Source of the DNA: Trichomonas tenax
Taxonomy: Eukaryota; Parabasalia; Trichomonadida; Trichomonadidae
Direction: 5' to 3'
Assembly (NCBI GenBank): GCA_023091735.1
Contig: JALKBU010000177.1
Span: 1-64,000, forward strand
DNA length: 64,000 nucleotides
The first letter of the stretch is position 1. Each line of letters begins with the position of its first letter. Positions 41,816-53,208 of the stretch are shown here, piece by piece. The translations under genes and the position numbers were made by a program. The notes under the pieces are model-generated. The model saw only the letters and a program-made list of their open reading frames with translations, did not search any database and was not told the origin of the DNA.

Positions 41816-42494
41816 ATTTAATTGTCCATTTTGAGATTCTTTTGATTGACTGCCGCTGATTTTCGGCATGCCATAATTTTGATCTATGAAGTGAGTACAC
41901 ATTATGATTTACAAAATCCATCAGATATTGAGAAGATCATCAGAATATTTTAAGTTTAATACGTTTTTATGCTATCTAGTCTCTTGATTTTAATTTTGTG
42001 TAAATATGAATCGCCTGTGGCTGATTAACAAAAGTCATATTAAAAAATGTTGAAACATTTGTAAGTGCTCAAAAAAATGTAATAAACTGTCAGATTTGTA
42101 GGTTATGTACAGCAAACTGAGGCCCACAGTAGTAAAACTATAAAGAGGATCGAGCCAAATAAAGAAAACTGCTCAATAAAAATGAGAAACATGGCCAAAA
42201 TCATAGATATAACAGTTAAATACATTAAAAAGCATATTTAAAGATTCCCTGAAGCTTAAATACATTTAAAGATTGAGAATCAATTTTTCAAATAATGCAA
42301 AAAAAAGATTATAGACTCCGAAAACGTTATAGATAGATTGCCCAGAATGTCAGGATTTGATCTTCAGGCTTAATTAATTTGAAATATTCGAAACAATGAA
42401 ATGTATGATCTCTATGGTTTCAAAGTGAACTCGTATTTAGATCTTGGATAGTGTTCATGAATGATCTTTGAATAACCCCAATTTTTATTATGTT
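41816..42494. other. Intergenic region
   Basis: No coding signal or repeat recognised. Confidence 0.4.
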
Positions 42495-42833
42495 TTATAA
42501 GAGTAGTTCCGTCCCCATCTTCTTGCGGATGATCTTCCTAATTTCTGTATTTCCATGACGTTTAACATCAGCTGCGATACTTGACGTATAATATAATTGT
42601 AACAAAAGTTCATCTGTTTCTATAAAATTGCTAACAACTATGAAGGAAACATCCAGTGCTCTAAATTTTGGATTCATTTCGTAACAAAATAGAATTATAC
42701 GATAAGATGGTAAAAATCTTTTGTAAAAAACATTTTGTGATAATGAAACTAATCCAAGAAGTAAACGGTATGTTTGTTGGCAACAATACGCGTCGAAATT
42801 TCGATGTTTTGTTTTCCTTGATTTCATGTACAA
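42495..42833 (-). pseudogene. Unrecognised coding fragment, ~110 codons
   Basis: An open minus-strand frame with mixed, coding-like residue use (NPKFRALDVSFIVVSNFIET, then DELLLQLYYTSSIAADVKRH) and a basic C-terminus (EIRKIIRKKMGTELLL). The first codon of the frame is TTG; an ATG follows two codons later, inside the open stretch, and no initiator is near. No domain recognised. It may be the 3' remnant of a larger gene. Confidence 0.3.
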
Positions 42834-43435
42834 GAATGCAAACTAAATTGAGACATTGTTGATGAATGAAGACTTTTATTTATGTCTGTTTTCACTTTTT
42901 TTGAATACAAAGTCGCCAGTAAAGGAAGGAAATATAAACATTCATTCATCAAAAATGTGCCAAAATGTATATTTTACATGTCAAAATACCTAATTGCTTT
43001 GTTTTCATTGAATATTAAGCGAATCAAGAACTCTCTCATATGCCAATATGTTATCAAAGATAGCCTTATTATATTTATTGGCTGTATAAGAATAAAAATC
43101 AAAATTATTAGAAACACAACTTAGAATGAATATTTAATGTTTTATTTCTAAATTTTTCGTTTATTTTTTATTGTTTTACTGTTTTTCAAAAAATAAATTT
43201 GGATTTAGAGAATTCAAAATAGCTAGATCCCTTTGATTTTGACCAAAATATTGATTCATATTAGAATAAGTTGATAATTATTTTAGATAAGAAAAAATAT
43301 TAAATCATATTTAATATTAAGATAGTTTAAAAGCTATTGATGTTATTGAATTATCCAAATTTAATGTGGTTTTCATATAATATGCTAGTTAATTCAAAAT
43401 TAAAATTAATCTTTAGTCAGACTAATAATTAATCT
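42834..43435. other. Intergenic region downstream of the 43.4-kb BspA gene
   Basis: AT-rich. A direct repeat of TTTAGTCTGACTAA-like sequence (about 43412-43456) overlaps the BspA stop region. Confidence 0.4.
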
Positions 43436-45631
43436 TTAGTCTTTAGTCTGACTAAGGAGTGGTGTGGAGTTCATTGAGTCTGTCTTTGAAGGGCCTCTGC
43501 AGAAGTACAAGAAGACAACGAGTGCAATAAGAGCGACAATGATAACGCCGCCGACAGCAGATTCGATGATGATGATCTTCTTCATCCTCTGGGAGCTGTC
43601 ACTCTCAGTGGATGTTGGTGGGTTTGTTGGAGATGGGAGTGGTGTTGGTGTCTGTGGGACAGCTGTTGGCTTTTGTGTTGGTGGTGGGACTGGTGATGCT
43701 GTTGGTGTCTGTGGTGTTGGTGGAACTTCTGGGCATGTGTCAAGTTTCTGAGAAACCTTGATTCCCATGAATGTCTGTGGCAAGAATTGCTTTGTCGTGA
43801 AGACAGAGATTGGTGGGTTGTGTGCGTCGAGTTTACCTGCTGGAGCTGTTGTGCCGCAGTATGTGAGTGAATTGAAGACTGGAGACATTGCGAACATGGC
43901 ACCGCTCATTGCTGGAACATCTTGGTGGAAGATGATGCTTGTGAACTGAGCGCACATGCAGAATGCGTGCTCCTGGAATGTTGTGTTGCCGCGGACATGG
44001 ACCATCTTCAAGTTCATGTTGTTCTTGAAGGCATGATCCTGAACGAACTGCAATGAAGCTGGGAGATCAAGTGTTGTGAATCCACAGCCGAAGAAGGCCT
44101 TCTGTCCAATGTAGACAAGGTTCTTGAAGTTGAAATCGATGTTGAGGTTCTTGCAGCCCATGAAAGCATTGTCACCGATGGAGATGATGTTCGGCATCTT
44201 GATTCTCCTGAGAAACTCGCAGCCGCCGAAAGCGTTGTTGTTCATGTAGGCAACCTGTGGTAATGTGACCTCAGAGAGTGATGGGCAGTTAGAGAAGACG
44301 CCATCCTGGATGAGTGTCATACCATCATTGCCGACGAATGCAGCCAAGTTCGGGCAGTTAGCGAAAGCATAGCCGCAGAGTGTGGCTGTAGCAGAGCCGA
44401 CGCTGATCTGCATAGCCTTGCAGCCAGCAAATGTGTATGGGCCGATGATCTTATATTTGTCTGGGACAGTGATGACATCATCATCGCCTGTAGCGTAGCA
44501 GAATGTCATCTGCTGATCCTTCTTGACGAGGAGTCTGTTGTTCATGTCTGTTGTGTAGTATTGGTTCTTGGCATCAACATTGAATGCAAGACCAGACTGG
44601 ACACCAGCGAATGAACCTGGGGCAGCCCACTGGAGATCAGCGGAAATTGAAATATCATCAATCTTTGTGTTGAAGAAGGCAACTTCCCAGATCTGATAGA
44701 TATGGCCATTGTAGACGATCTTGTTCATGTTTGTGCATCCGTAGAATGCGCCAGCTGGAACAGAGTACATAGAGATTGGAAGTGTGAATGTCGTGATTGT
44801 CAAAATGCCTGCAAATGTGTAGCCCTCGAATGTGTAGTTAGCCTTGTCTAGGCCAACGAGGACTGCGTTAGGGCAGTTGTGGAAGCCGTAGGCCTGGATT
44901 TCCTTGAGGCAGGAGCCAAATGTGACCTTCTGGAGCTTGTCGCAGTCGCAGAAAGCGTGGATTCCGATCAAAACGACGTTGGAAAGATCAATCTCTGTGA
45001 TGGCGGACTTGTGGAAGCAATATCTTGGGATGTGCTTGATTCCAGCTGGAAGCTTCAATAAAACCTGTGTGCCAACGAACATGTAGGCACCAATCTCAAC
45101 AGTATCGTCTGGAAGTTCGCAATTCTTGAGCATTGCGCAATCCTCGAAAACTGATGGACCGAATGTTCTCTGGACGCCTTCGACTGGCTGTGACTGATCA
45201 CCGCTGACTGGAGCGAATGTGTTCAAGTTCGGACAGCCCTGAAAAACGTTTGCTTCGAATGTCATTGTGCACTTCCTGTAATAGAAGGATTCTAATGCCT
45301 TACAGTGTCTGAAAGCGTCGAATCCAATGTATTGGCAACCATCTGGAACAGAGAATATCTTAAGATTATTACATCCATAAAATGCCATTGAATTAATTGT
45401 TGCTATCTTTGAATTGATATTAACTGTGTTGATATTCATTTCTGCAAAAGCACCGTCAGGAATTTCGTCATAAGAGCCCGAAATTTCGACAGATAAAACT
45501 TCTCTGCCCTGCACGAACTTGTCAATGAGTTCGCGCGAGTAGTCTGTTGTAGCGCTGATGAAGAGGGATTTCTTCGCTGGATCGTAAACGATTTGAGTGT
45601 CTGCTATAGCGAACGCAGTGAGAAGAAACAT
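43436..45631 (-). CDS. BspA-like leucine-rich-repeat surface protein with membrane anchor, 731 aa
   Basis: An intact type I membrane protein. Signal peptide MFLLTAFAIA; LRR_5/BspA-type repeats to about residue 620 (for example YIGFDAFRHCKALESFYY and LIQDGVFSNCPSLSEVTLP); a Pro/Thr-rich stalk (PPTQKPTAVPQTPTPLPSP); one membrane helix (SAVGGVIIVALIALVVFLYF) and a ~25-residue tail ending NSTPLLSQTKD. Codons are C/G-ending and far less AT-rich than in the other BspA loci here, the pattern of well-expressed genes. A TCATTTTATC initiator lies about 20 bases before the ATG. The PLL of the tail could serve as a dileucine sorting signal (inference). It is a likely adhesive surface protein, judged from the family. 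Confidence 0.93.
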   Translation of the reverse strand: MFLLTAFAIADTQIVYDPAKKSLFISATTDYSRELIDKFVQGREVLSVEISGSYDEIPDGAFAEMNINTVNINSKIATINSMAFYGCNNLKIFSVPDGCQYIGFDAFRHCKALESFYYRKCTMTFEANVFQGCPNLNTFAPVSGDQSQPVEGVQRTFGPSVFEDCAMLKNCELPDDTVEIGAYMFVGTQVLLKLPAGIKHIPRYCFHKSAITEIDLSNVVLIGIHAFCDCDKLQKVTFGSCLKEIQAYGFHNCPNAVLVGLDKANYTFEGYTFAGILTITTFTLPISMYSVPAGAFYGCTNMNKIVYNGHIYQIWEVAFFNTKIDDISISADLQWAAPGSFAGVQSGLAFNVDAKNQYYTTDMNNRLLVKKDQQMTFCYATGDDDVITVPDKYKIIGPYTFAGCKAMQISVGSATATLCGYAFANCPNLAAFVGNDGMTLIQDGVFSNCPSLSEVTLPQVAYMNNNAFGGCEFLRRIKMPNIISIGDNAFMGCKNLNIDFNFKNLVYIGQKAFFGCGFTTLDLPASLQFVQDHAFKNNMNLKMVHVRGNTTFQEHAFCMCAQFTSIIFHQDVPAMSGAMFAMSPVFNSLTYCGTTAPAGKLDAHNPPISVFTTKQFLPQTFMGIKVSQKLDTCPEVPPTPQTPTASPVPPPTQKPTAVPQTPTPLPSPTNPPTSTESDSSQRMKKIIIIESAVGGVIIVALIALVVFLYFCRGPSKTDSMNSTPLLSQTKD

Positions 45632-46239
45632 TTATTTTTTTTTTGATAAAATGACAGGTCACGATATTTGGAATATAGACTGCCTTGAGGAAAATAATCA
45701 CTTTCTGCTAAGATATTTACGCTTTTTTTGGGAATATTTCAATTTCACATTTTGAGGTTTAGAACTAATATCATATTGAATTTAGAATTTAATTCATGTA
45801 AAACAGCTAATTTTAAAGCAAAAACACTAATTTACATTACACTCAAGTATTTTTGAATATCATATGCAATCTTTCATTATGGCATTCAACAAAGCTAAAA
45901 CTGAAGTTTTTCTATTAAAATTTCAATCACCTATGGCTAACTCACATATTTGAGCTGCTGTATTCATTATTTCGAATTTTTGATGCAATAATGTATTGTT
46001 ATATTAAGTGACTCATGATATAATTGATTTGTAGTCTAACTTACATTCATCAATATGTTGCAAATTAAAGATTATGGTTAGATATTTCAGATTATAGACG
46101 AATATTGAATAAAATCCAAAATTATATATGTAAACATATAGGCATATAACAAAATTGATTGAATTGATGAAATAAAAGATCAGATGTCTTTTATAAAATG
46201 TATGGAAAAATTTAAAATCAAGTAAGAAAGATAGAAAAA
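45632..46239. other. Intergenic region
   Basis: AT-rich, no gene supported. The frame at 46013-46321 is the open 3' continuation of the DUF3447 pseudogene. Confidence 0.4.
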
Positions 46240-46960
46240 GTTTATAAACAAATATCATCGCAGTGTTTCTAGATCTCAAGCAAAGGTCGACATCTGGTTT
46301 GAATTCATTCATCTGCTGCATGAAACATATAGCGATGCTATTTCTGTGGCAAATTATTGCGTCTTTTAAGTACTTCTCGAATGAAATTCCGCATTGGCTG
46401 ATGAGTTCAGCAATTTCATGGTTACCTCCTTAAACAGATCTTCTGGCAGTCTCCTGGGTAATCTGGAATCCCTGAAACTTCAAGAATTTGAAACACTCAG
46501 CGGCGCCAAAATAAGCTGCAGCATCGATAAGGTTGAAATTCTCTGCAGTCCAGTTATCAGCTTCGCAAAAGCTGATTTGCATCTTATCAAATCCGGGACA
46601 AGTAGAAAATTGAATCAAACTTTCAAGATTGTCGTAGAGAATAACATATCAAATTGATCCAACCGGGAAAATAGATAATGATAACTCGATACGTTCATCA
46701 GTAGCATCAATATTTCAAAGAAATAATTGCATATCGAAATTTAAATTGGATCTGTTAAACTGTGGGTGACATTTGATGACTTCTGCGAAATACTTATAAC
46801 AGAACCTTCTCTGATTGACAGCAGCTGGAAGTATAGCGTTGATTTGATCTTTTAGCAAATTCCATTTGCTTTTAACTAGGAGGGCAACTTCACTGCTGTT
46901 GGACTCATTGATGCCAAAGAGGTCTTCCTCGATCTGTACGACATCATCAATATTGGACAT
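46240..46960 (-). pseudogene. DUF3447/ankyrin-type protein with three in-frame stops
   Basis: One minus-strand frame runs from the ATG at 46960 (MSNIDDVVQIEEDLFGINES) through the helical leader (SKWNLLKDQINAILPAAVNQ) to DUF3447-type repeats (NWTAENFNLIDAAAYFGAAE and EIAELISQCGISFEKYL). Stops interrupt it at 46715-46717 (TGA, LFL*NID), 46649-46651 (TGA, GSI*YVI) and 46430-46432 (TAA, RSV*GGN). There is no frameshift before about 46250, where family likeness fades. CGA would restore both TGA codons. TCATTTTT lies ~15 bases before the ATG, so the promoter looks kept. A young pseudogene of the ankyrin superfamily. Confidence 0.8.
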
Positions 46961-47958
46961 TCTTTGTAAAAATGAACAAAATCAAAACTGCTAAATTTTC
47001 TTAACAATAATGGCCATGTTACCTCTCAAAAAGAGGAAAGATGGCAGATTAAATTCTGAAAAAAATCTTTATCAATATAGACTCTACATATCATGGTTAA
47101 GCATATTTTACAATTTTGTATTATTTTCTTTAATATTTTAAATATAGCCATTATATTACATATTTTTTTATATTTTAAACAGAAAATATATGATTGATTA
47201 ATCAGAAATCGAGTTTTTGAAATTCATCAATTTTGGTTAATAAATAGATTGTAAAGATGTTGTATATTGTGTTTTCGATCATTTTATTGAAATGTGAAAA
47301 TGTATATTTTTTGAGATTGAATTTTACAGCGGAAAAAGTTATCTGTATGATAGTGAGAGTCTAAAATCATCAAAATCAAGAAATTCAATTCAATTTTTTA
47401 TTTTGTCCAAATTTGTGATTTTTGGAATCACTATTTCATATAGAACATTTTGCAAAATTGAAAAATCTTTATATTGGAGAATCATAAAGAAAAATACAAT
47501 CAAATTATCATTAAATGTTGTTGAAGATATAGACTCTCATTGAAAAGTAATGAGTAATGATCATGGTTTTGGCTCATTCTTCCGTGTTTTTCATCAAAAT
47601 TTTCAATAATTATTCCAAATTCCGATCTGTTCATACGGAACGCTTCTATATAAGGAATTATATCTATTTCCAGCATCAAAACTGGGATCCACTGTTTTTA
47701 TTCATGTTTTACAAGACAAAACCTTTATTTTATGACTATTTTACGTGACATTTTCTAATATATTCAATAGTTTACATGTCGCACACAATAATCAATTTGA
47801 TTTTATCTTTGGTTTCTTATTATCATCAATTCAGATATTCATATTATGAATGAAATTACTGAAGTCTATTGATTGATGCGAAGATAAAGAGAGTGGAAGT
47901 AAGAATAAGAAAGTTTTGTTTAGAATTTATGAAAAGTATTTAAAATTTAGTTTTATAT
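46961..47958. other. 1-kb intergenic region
   Basis: AT-rich with no coding signal; the frame at 47557-47748 is not supported. Confidence 0.45.
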
Positions 47959-49143
47959 CTAATCATACATGACACATGAAACACCAAAAACACCCTCTAT
48001 CTTGCTGATCTCATCAGAGAAAGCCTGTGGCATCTTCATTCTGATCGATGCGATCTGGCAGTTGTCGCCCTTCAAAACCTCGTTTGTGACCGAGAAGATC
48101 TTGGCCTTGTGGTCTTCACAGACAGCGATGATCTTTCCGAAGACACCTATGTGTCTAACAGAGAGAATACCATCGACCTTTGGATTAGCATCGATGTTGA
48201 CGCAGTGGAGAGCTTCACCAGTTTCAATGAATGTATTGACGATTCTGATTGTTTCATCAGTGATTCTATCAGAAGCCTGCTGTGTAGAAGCACCGATGTG
48301 GCATGTAGCAGATGTAACCAACTCAGCGATCGGGTTGTTCTGGAATGTACCGTAAGAACCAGCAGGCTCGTTCTCGTAAACGTCGAGGCCGACTTTGATG
48401 CCCTTCTCCTTGATAGCATTGATCATAGCCTGTGTATCAACGATCTCACCGCGGGATGTGTTGACGAAGATGGCCTTCTTCTTCATAGCATCGAAAAATT
48501 CCTTGCCGATCATGTGGTGTGTTTCCTTCATGTATGGAACGTGAACGGAGACAACATCAGAGATCTTTGCGATCTCTTCTAATGTGGCGCAGTACTGAAC
48601 ACCGAGTTCCTTGGCCTCCTGTGGGCTGAATGGGATAGAGAAGACAGCAACATCCATGCCATAGCCGTGAGCAATCTTGATCATAGACTTAGCAACGTTG
48701 CCACAGCCGACAAGACCAAGAACTCTGTCCTTAAGGCCCTGGGAATTGAGGAACAATTTCTTCCTCCACTCACCATTCTTGATGTGCTGTGTATTCTGTG
48801 GAATGCAGCGGTCGCAGGCGACGATGTGGCCGAAGGCAAGTTCGGCAACTGCATCATTGTTCATGCCTGGTGTGTTTGAAACTAAAACACCCTTGTTTGA
48901 TGCAGCTTCAACATCAATTGTGTTGACACCAGCGCCAGCACGAATGATCAATGATAAACCACGTGCGTTGGAAATAGCGTGAGCATTGACTACCTTTGAG
49001 CGCACAATGAGAATGTTGTAATCAGTGATTTCATTGGCTAATGAATCTTCAGTGATTGTTGGATCCATCTTTACCTGATGGCCGCCTTTCACGAGATTGT
49101 CTACGATCTTCTGGCTAACAGAGTCCGCGATTAAGATCTTCAT
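47959..49143 (-). CDS. serA: D-3-phosphoglycerate dehydrogenase, 394 aa
   Basis: First enzyme of the phosphorylated serine pathway: oxidises 3-phosphoglycerate to 3-phosphohydroxypyruvate. D-isomer 2-hydroxyacid dehydrogenase fold: N-terminal substrate domain, then the NAD-binding motif at residues 143-153 (GLVGCGNVAKS, with Ala in place of the last Gly of GxGxxG). Catalytic residues are visible as Arg231 in NTSRGEIVD, Glu259 in YENEP and His282 in CHIGAST. The C-terminal ~70 residues (HIGVFGKIIAVCEDHKAKIF) form a small domain in the place of a classical ACT domain. The overall form is close to bacterial and amoebozoan PGDHs. Codons are C/G-ending, implying strong expression. Confidence 0.93.
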   Translation of the reverse strand: MKILIADSVSQKIVDNLVKGGHQVKMDPTITEDSLANEITDYNILIVRSKVVNAHAISNARGLSLIIRAGAGVNTIDVEAASNKGVLVSNTPGMNNDAVAELAFGHIVACDRCIPQNTQHIKNGEWRKKLFLNSQGLKDRVLGLVGCGNVAKSMIKIAHGYGMDVAVFSIPFSPQEAKELGVQYCATLEEIAKISDVVSVHVPYMKETHHMIGKEFFDAMKKKAIFVNTSRGEIVDTQAMINAIKEKGIKVGLDVYENEPAGSYGTFQNNPIAELVTSATCHIGASTQQASDRITDETIRIVNTFIETGEALHCVNIDANPKVDGILSVRHIGVFGKIIAVCEDHKAKIFSVTNEVLKGDNCQIASIRMKMPQAFSDEISKIEGVFGVSCVMYD

Positions 49144-49149
49144 TGTTCT

Positions 49150-49156
49150 AAAATGA
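49150..49156 (-). promoter_or_regulatory. TCATTTT initiator of the PGDH gene
   Basis: On the minus strand TCATTTT lies 7 to 13 bases before the ATG at 49143 and matches the trichomonad initiator. Confidence 0.6.
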
Positions 49157-50915
49157 TGTGATTTTGTTTCAGGTCAAAATCATTCTCAATTAATGGACAA
49201 ATTTGCTATCAAAAAATTCTTTTCTTCCTCTCAATTCAAAGTCTATCCTTTCACCTATAATATTATTCACCTCATTATAAAACTCTTATTGCGAAGATTT
49301 TCCTTTATTTTTTTACGATATTTGATTTTCTTTTGATTATTATTCTGAAAAATTTCCTTCATAATTCCTTTTAAAATAGAACATAATGTTTATATTTAAA
49401 AAATCAAAATATAAATTTGAATTTTGATTTTTCAGCACTTTATTCGCATATTATGAGTGCACTACCTATAATGATTCATAATGACCAACTTTAATTTGAA
49501 TTCTAAAAAGGTTCATTATTGATGATAACCAAGGATTCTTCAACTAGAAGGAGCGAGGGCTAAAAAGCTGTGGAAAGGTTCTGTAGATAGATATATATTT
49601 GAGAGTTCCGATCACTGTGCTTTTTGTGTTAAAAAATGAAAAAAAAAAGTAAAATGATCGGAATTGGTTATTCTGTTATTTCGGAACGATTATTTTAGAT
49701 CAAATATGGCACATTGCGGTGTGAAGACCCAGAAATATTGCTTATTTTTCATTGACTCAACAAGATTTATTTTTAGAATTGCGATAACAGATGATTGGTA
49801 CTAATATTTGCTTTCATAGGGACTAAAAGGCTGTTTAGCAAGAACTTAACCGGAAACTTATATATGCAATAAAGTTTTCAAATTGAACAATGAAATATAA
49901 GTCATAGAATGCTATAAACAGATGGAAAAGGAACCATATATAGTAGCGGCACTGAGCTGAAGCGAAAAACACAAAAAGGGGAAAATTTATAAACAAAATA
50001 TTATTGTCGCAAATCTTATGATTCCAATCCAGTTACCATTACACTGAGTTCGGGTTAGAAATGAGTGAGCCATTATCAGGAAACAGACCAAATTTTTATA
50101 TCAAGAATATTAACCAAAATAGACTACGGTTCCACGATATTTTAAAACCCTTCCACGAACAAAAGATTGCCTACGATATGAGTGGCGTTGGATTTTGAGT
50201 TCCGGTTAAAGATTCCCATGGATGTGGCTTTTGGGATTTTGGAATAAACACATATATATAAATCTATGAGGGAAAGAAAATGCATTGAGAAAAATTCCTT
50301 TTCACGGTAAAAAATTAGAAAGAATATTTTTATTGTGAGCCGCTCCAAATGTCAGGCGAAAATATGATACCCAATACTATAGGAAGTCACAGCTGAATGG
50401 AAGCTCGATATGTGATCACATTTACTCTCAATATCGATAAAGATGTTTGTGATTGATATCATTGGTGCAAATAGTCTACACACAATACAGATAAGCATTA
50501 CATTAGCTTATTTTTGTCTAAACACAAGTTCGAATCACAAATCTTTGTAATTCTAACTTATTCCTTTGATTTAAACTACAAACACAAAGTAAACATAAAC
50601 TATTTTGAAATGTGAATAAATATAGCATAGTTACTTAACATAAAATGCTTTACATTAAGATTTTCATAAAGATGAAATTTTTCTTTTACTGGATCCAAAA
50701 AAATAATGAATCATCAAAATCTAGAATGCAACATAAGATTATACATCATCTAATCTTCTAATGTACAAAATATTGAACCACTTTCATAATGCTTTCAGTG
50801 AATTTTCTTTGATTTATAAAATGTCTTAATTTACAATGATGTGATTAACCTGAAATTGCAATAATATATAAACAAATTTATCATCTAATATAAACAACAA
50901 TAATATAAAAAAGAA
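49157..50915. other. 1.7-kb region without a supported gene
   Basis: The part from 49530 to 50400 is less AT-rich than usual intergenic DNA and contains broken frames (for example 50142-50348, minus) with no domain I recognise. It may be an old, eroded gene or element. The rest is AT-rich. Confidence 0.45.
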
Positions 50916-52691
50916 TTAGTTCTTCGGCATCAAATGACGAACTAATTGCTTAAGTTCTTTCACTTTATTGAGTGATATAATTAAATCATGATCACTGCAA
51001 ATCAAGACAATCATCGAGTTTGGATTAACAGAAAGTTTGTTCTGTGTGTTAATGATCTTCATGTCTATCAATTGATTGACGAATATCAAAATCATTGTTG
51101 GGTTAACTTGTGGAGCCTCTTTGACATTCTTTTGGATTGTGTAGAATCTCCTGACAATATCTCTCATTAAAGCAGCTGTTATGTCTTTGATTTTGAGTTC
51201 AGTAAGGAATGCAATCAAGAAAAGCTGCTGATTGATTGTGAGCTTTTCTAAGATTGAGACACCACGAATCTCATTCAAGTCTTTAACAGCTTTAACCATT
51301 GTTTGAAATTTAACAACACCGTTTTCTTTTTCATCATTTGCAACGAAATCTATTGCACGTCTACAAGCTTCTAAAGCTTTTCTTGCATCACCCCCAATGT
51401 TTGCAATGTTCTTAGAGCAGTATTCGATTGCTGCAGGTTGGAATATCTCTAAATTTTCAACTCTTGCAGCGATGATGCTTTTTAGCTCATTTGCTTTATA
51501 AGCAAGGAAGTGAATGCTTTCTTTTCCGAACCTTGATTGAATCTTTGGAGCCAATCTCTGTTCAATATCCATAAGATTTGCAATGCAGATAACAATCAAG
51601 TGACTCTTCGGTAAGCAAGCCCATTCAAGCAAGCAGTATATCTCTGTTTGTTTCAAGTTAATCAATACATCGATTTCATCAATCAACAATATCATGTATT
51701 TGCTTGGTGGATGCTTAGTGAACAAATGATTTAAGCGTGCTAAAGAAGTCTTAACACTCAGGTGTTCGCCTGTTAATTGCAGCCACATCTCCTTGAACAA
51801 ACTCGCGCACTCTTTAAATCGCAAACAATTAATCTCGTAGAACTCGAAATCAGGGATTTCACCAGTGAAGATTTTTTTGCTGATTTGCTTCATCACTTCT
51901 TTAACACACAGTGTTTTGCCCGTACCAGGGACACCAGAGACATACAAGCAGCCTCCTGCACCAGATCTCATTAAAAATCTTTCAACAGAATCTTTGATTA
52001 ATTTCATTTCGTTTTCTCGACCGTGAATATACTTGACACAGTTAAGCTGTAACCTTGCACGTGCTATATCGTACTTTGAGCCACTTTCGACCTGTGAAAT
52101 TTCTTCATTAATATTTTTGATCAATCGATGAATTGTTGATACAGCAACAAACTCCGCTTGGGATATAAAGAATCCCTTGTTGCAAAAATAGGCAGAAGTA
52201 TTTGCTGTTAACTTTCTATTTGCTTTTGCTCCCAATTCTGTGCTTTTCGTGTGTACTGTAATTTTATTCCTTATCGAATCCAAGGGAATGTATTCTATAC
52301 TTTCAGAAAGCAATAATTCTCTCCATAAAACATAACATTGTAAATCTTCTGGAATTTCTTCCTTACGCAAGTACCAATTGACTTTAGCTTCCTTTTCACC
52401 TGTTGATGACATTCTCATTTGCATAATTAAGCAAAAATATAAATGATCTTTCACATTTTCTTCGTCTTTTGTTAAAATCTGTGCAGAGTCAAAAATATTG
52501 AACTCCTGGCCCTCGATTTGCGCTTTTTTGTAGTACGTGTAGCCATCTGTTGCTAAAATACCTTGATCGAGAAATTCTGGTTCAGGAAAATCGCTTGAAA
52601 AGATGCTTTTCTTTGACTGATGCTTGGAGTTTTTACTCTTGCCACGTGATTTCCCACGTCTCACGTTGCTTATATTTATTATCCCAAACAT
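50916..52691 (-). CDS. ORC1: Origin recognition complex subunit 1 (ORC1/CDC6-type AAA+ ATPase), 591 aa
   Basis: Basic N-terminus (RRGKSRGKSKNSKHQSKKS), then a BAH-like domain at residues ~45-165 (ILATDGYTYYKKAQIEGQEF and VNWYLRKEEIPEDLQCYVLW), which identifies ORC1 instead of plain CDC6. The AAA+ core follows: Walker A at ~residue 250 (VSGVPGTGKTLCVKEV), Walker B at ~337 (MILLIDEIDVLI), sensor-type residues in VICIANLMDIEQRL and RFGKESIHF, and the lid with GGDARKALEACRRAI. A winged-helix region forms the C-terminus. It binds origins and loads the replicative helicase together with other ORC subunits. The ATG at 52691 is the only suitable start. It is somewhat short for an ORC1, as is common in protists. 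Confidence 0.92.
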   Translation of the reverse strand: MFGIINISNVRRGKSRGKSKNSKHQSKKSIFSSDFPEPEFLDQGILATDGYTYYKKAQIEGQEFNIFDSAQILTKDEENVKDHLYFCLIMQMRMSSTGEKEAKVNWYLRKEEIPEDLQCYVLWRELLLSESIEYIPLDSIRNKITVHTKSTELGAKANRKLTANTSAYFCNKGFFISQAEFVAVSTIHRLIKNINEEISQVESGSKYDIARARLQLNCVKYIHGRENEMKLIKDSVERFLMRSGAGGCLYVSGVPGTGKTLCVKEVMKQISKKIFTGEIPDFEFYEINCLRFKECASLFKEMWLQLTGEHLSVKTSLARLNHLFTKHPPSKYMILLIDEIDVLINLKQTEIYCLLEWACLPKSHLIVICIANLMDIEQRLAPKIQSRFGKESIHFLAYKANELKSIIAARVENLEIFQPAAIEYCSKNIANIGGDARKALEACRRAIDFVANDEKENGVVKFQTMVKAVKDLNEIRGVSILEKLTINQQLFLIAFLTELKIKDITAALMRDIVRRFYTIQKNVKEAPQVNPTMILIFVNQLIDMKIINTQNKLSVNPNSMIVLICSDHDLIISLNKVKELKQLVRHLMPKN

Positions 52692-53208
52692 CGTGCACGT
52701 TTATTAATTCTTTTTGACTGTTTCTCGGCCATTTCCGTATTTGGTAAATATTTCATGTGAATGAGAGCCGACAATATTGATGTTTTAACACGATTCTATA
52801 CTTGAAATATCATTTGCGGCATATGATAGCTAATGATATCGAACAAAATATTATTGATATATCAACTCAAGATTTATTGTTATAGAATCAGCGATACAAT
52901 ATGCATGCAAACAATAGCTGAGACGATTTCCAAAGCCTTTTTAATTCTAATCTTATGCTTTTCATCTCAATTTTTTTTCACCCTAAAAGCATATTGAAAT
53001 AAACAAAAATAATAAGCTTCCATATGTTCTATTATTTTGCAAAAATAATTTCCTCATTTTTAAGATAATTAATTCAAACTCTCAATATATTTAAGGAATT
53101 GAACATAGTTAATATGTGACTAAATAAGAATAGCAGAATATATAATGAATCGATGTTGTTTAATGTTTTTGCTGGAAAAAATATTTTCATTGATAAATAT
53201 ACTTTACT
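52692..53208. other. Intergenic region upstream of ORC1
   Basis: AT-rich, no gene or clear promoter element; no TCA initiator lies directly before the ORC1 ATG. Confidence 0.4.

Noticed and set aside
51900..51915. TTAACACACAG inside the ORC1 locus as a splice acceptor
   Set aside because: It is on the strand opposite to the gene, and the ORC1 frame is continuous and complete without an intron.
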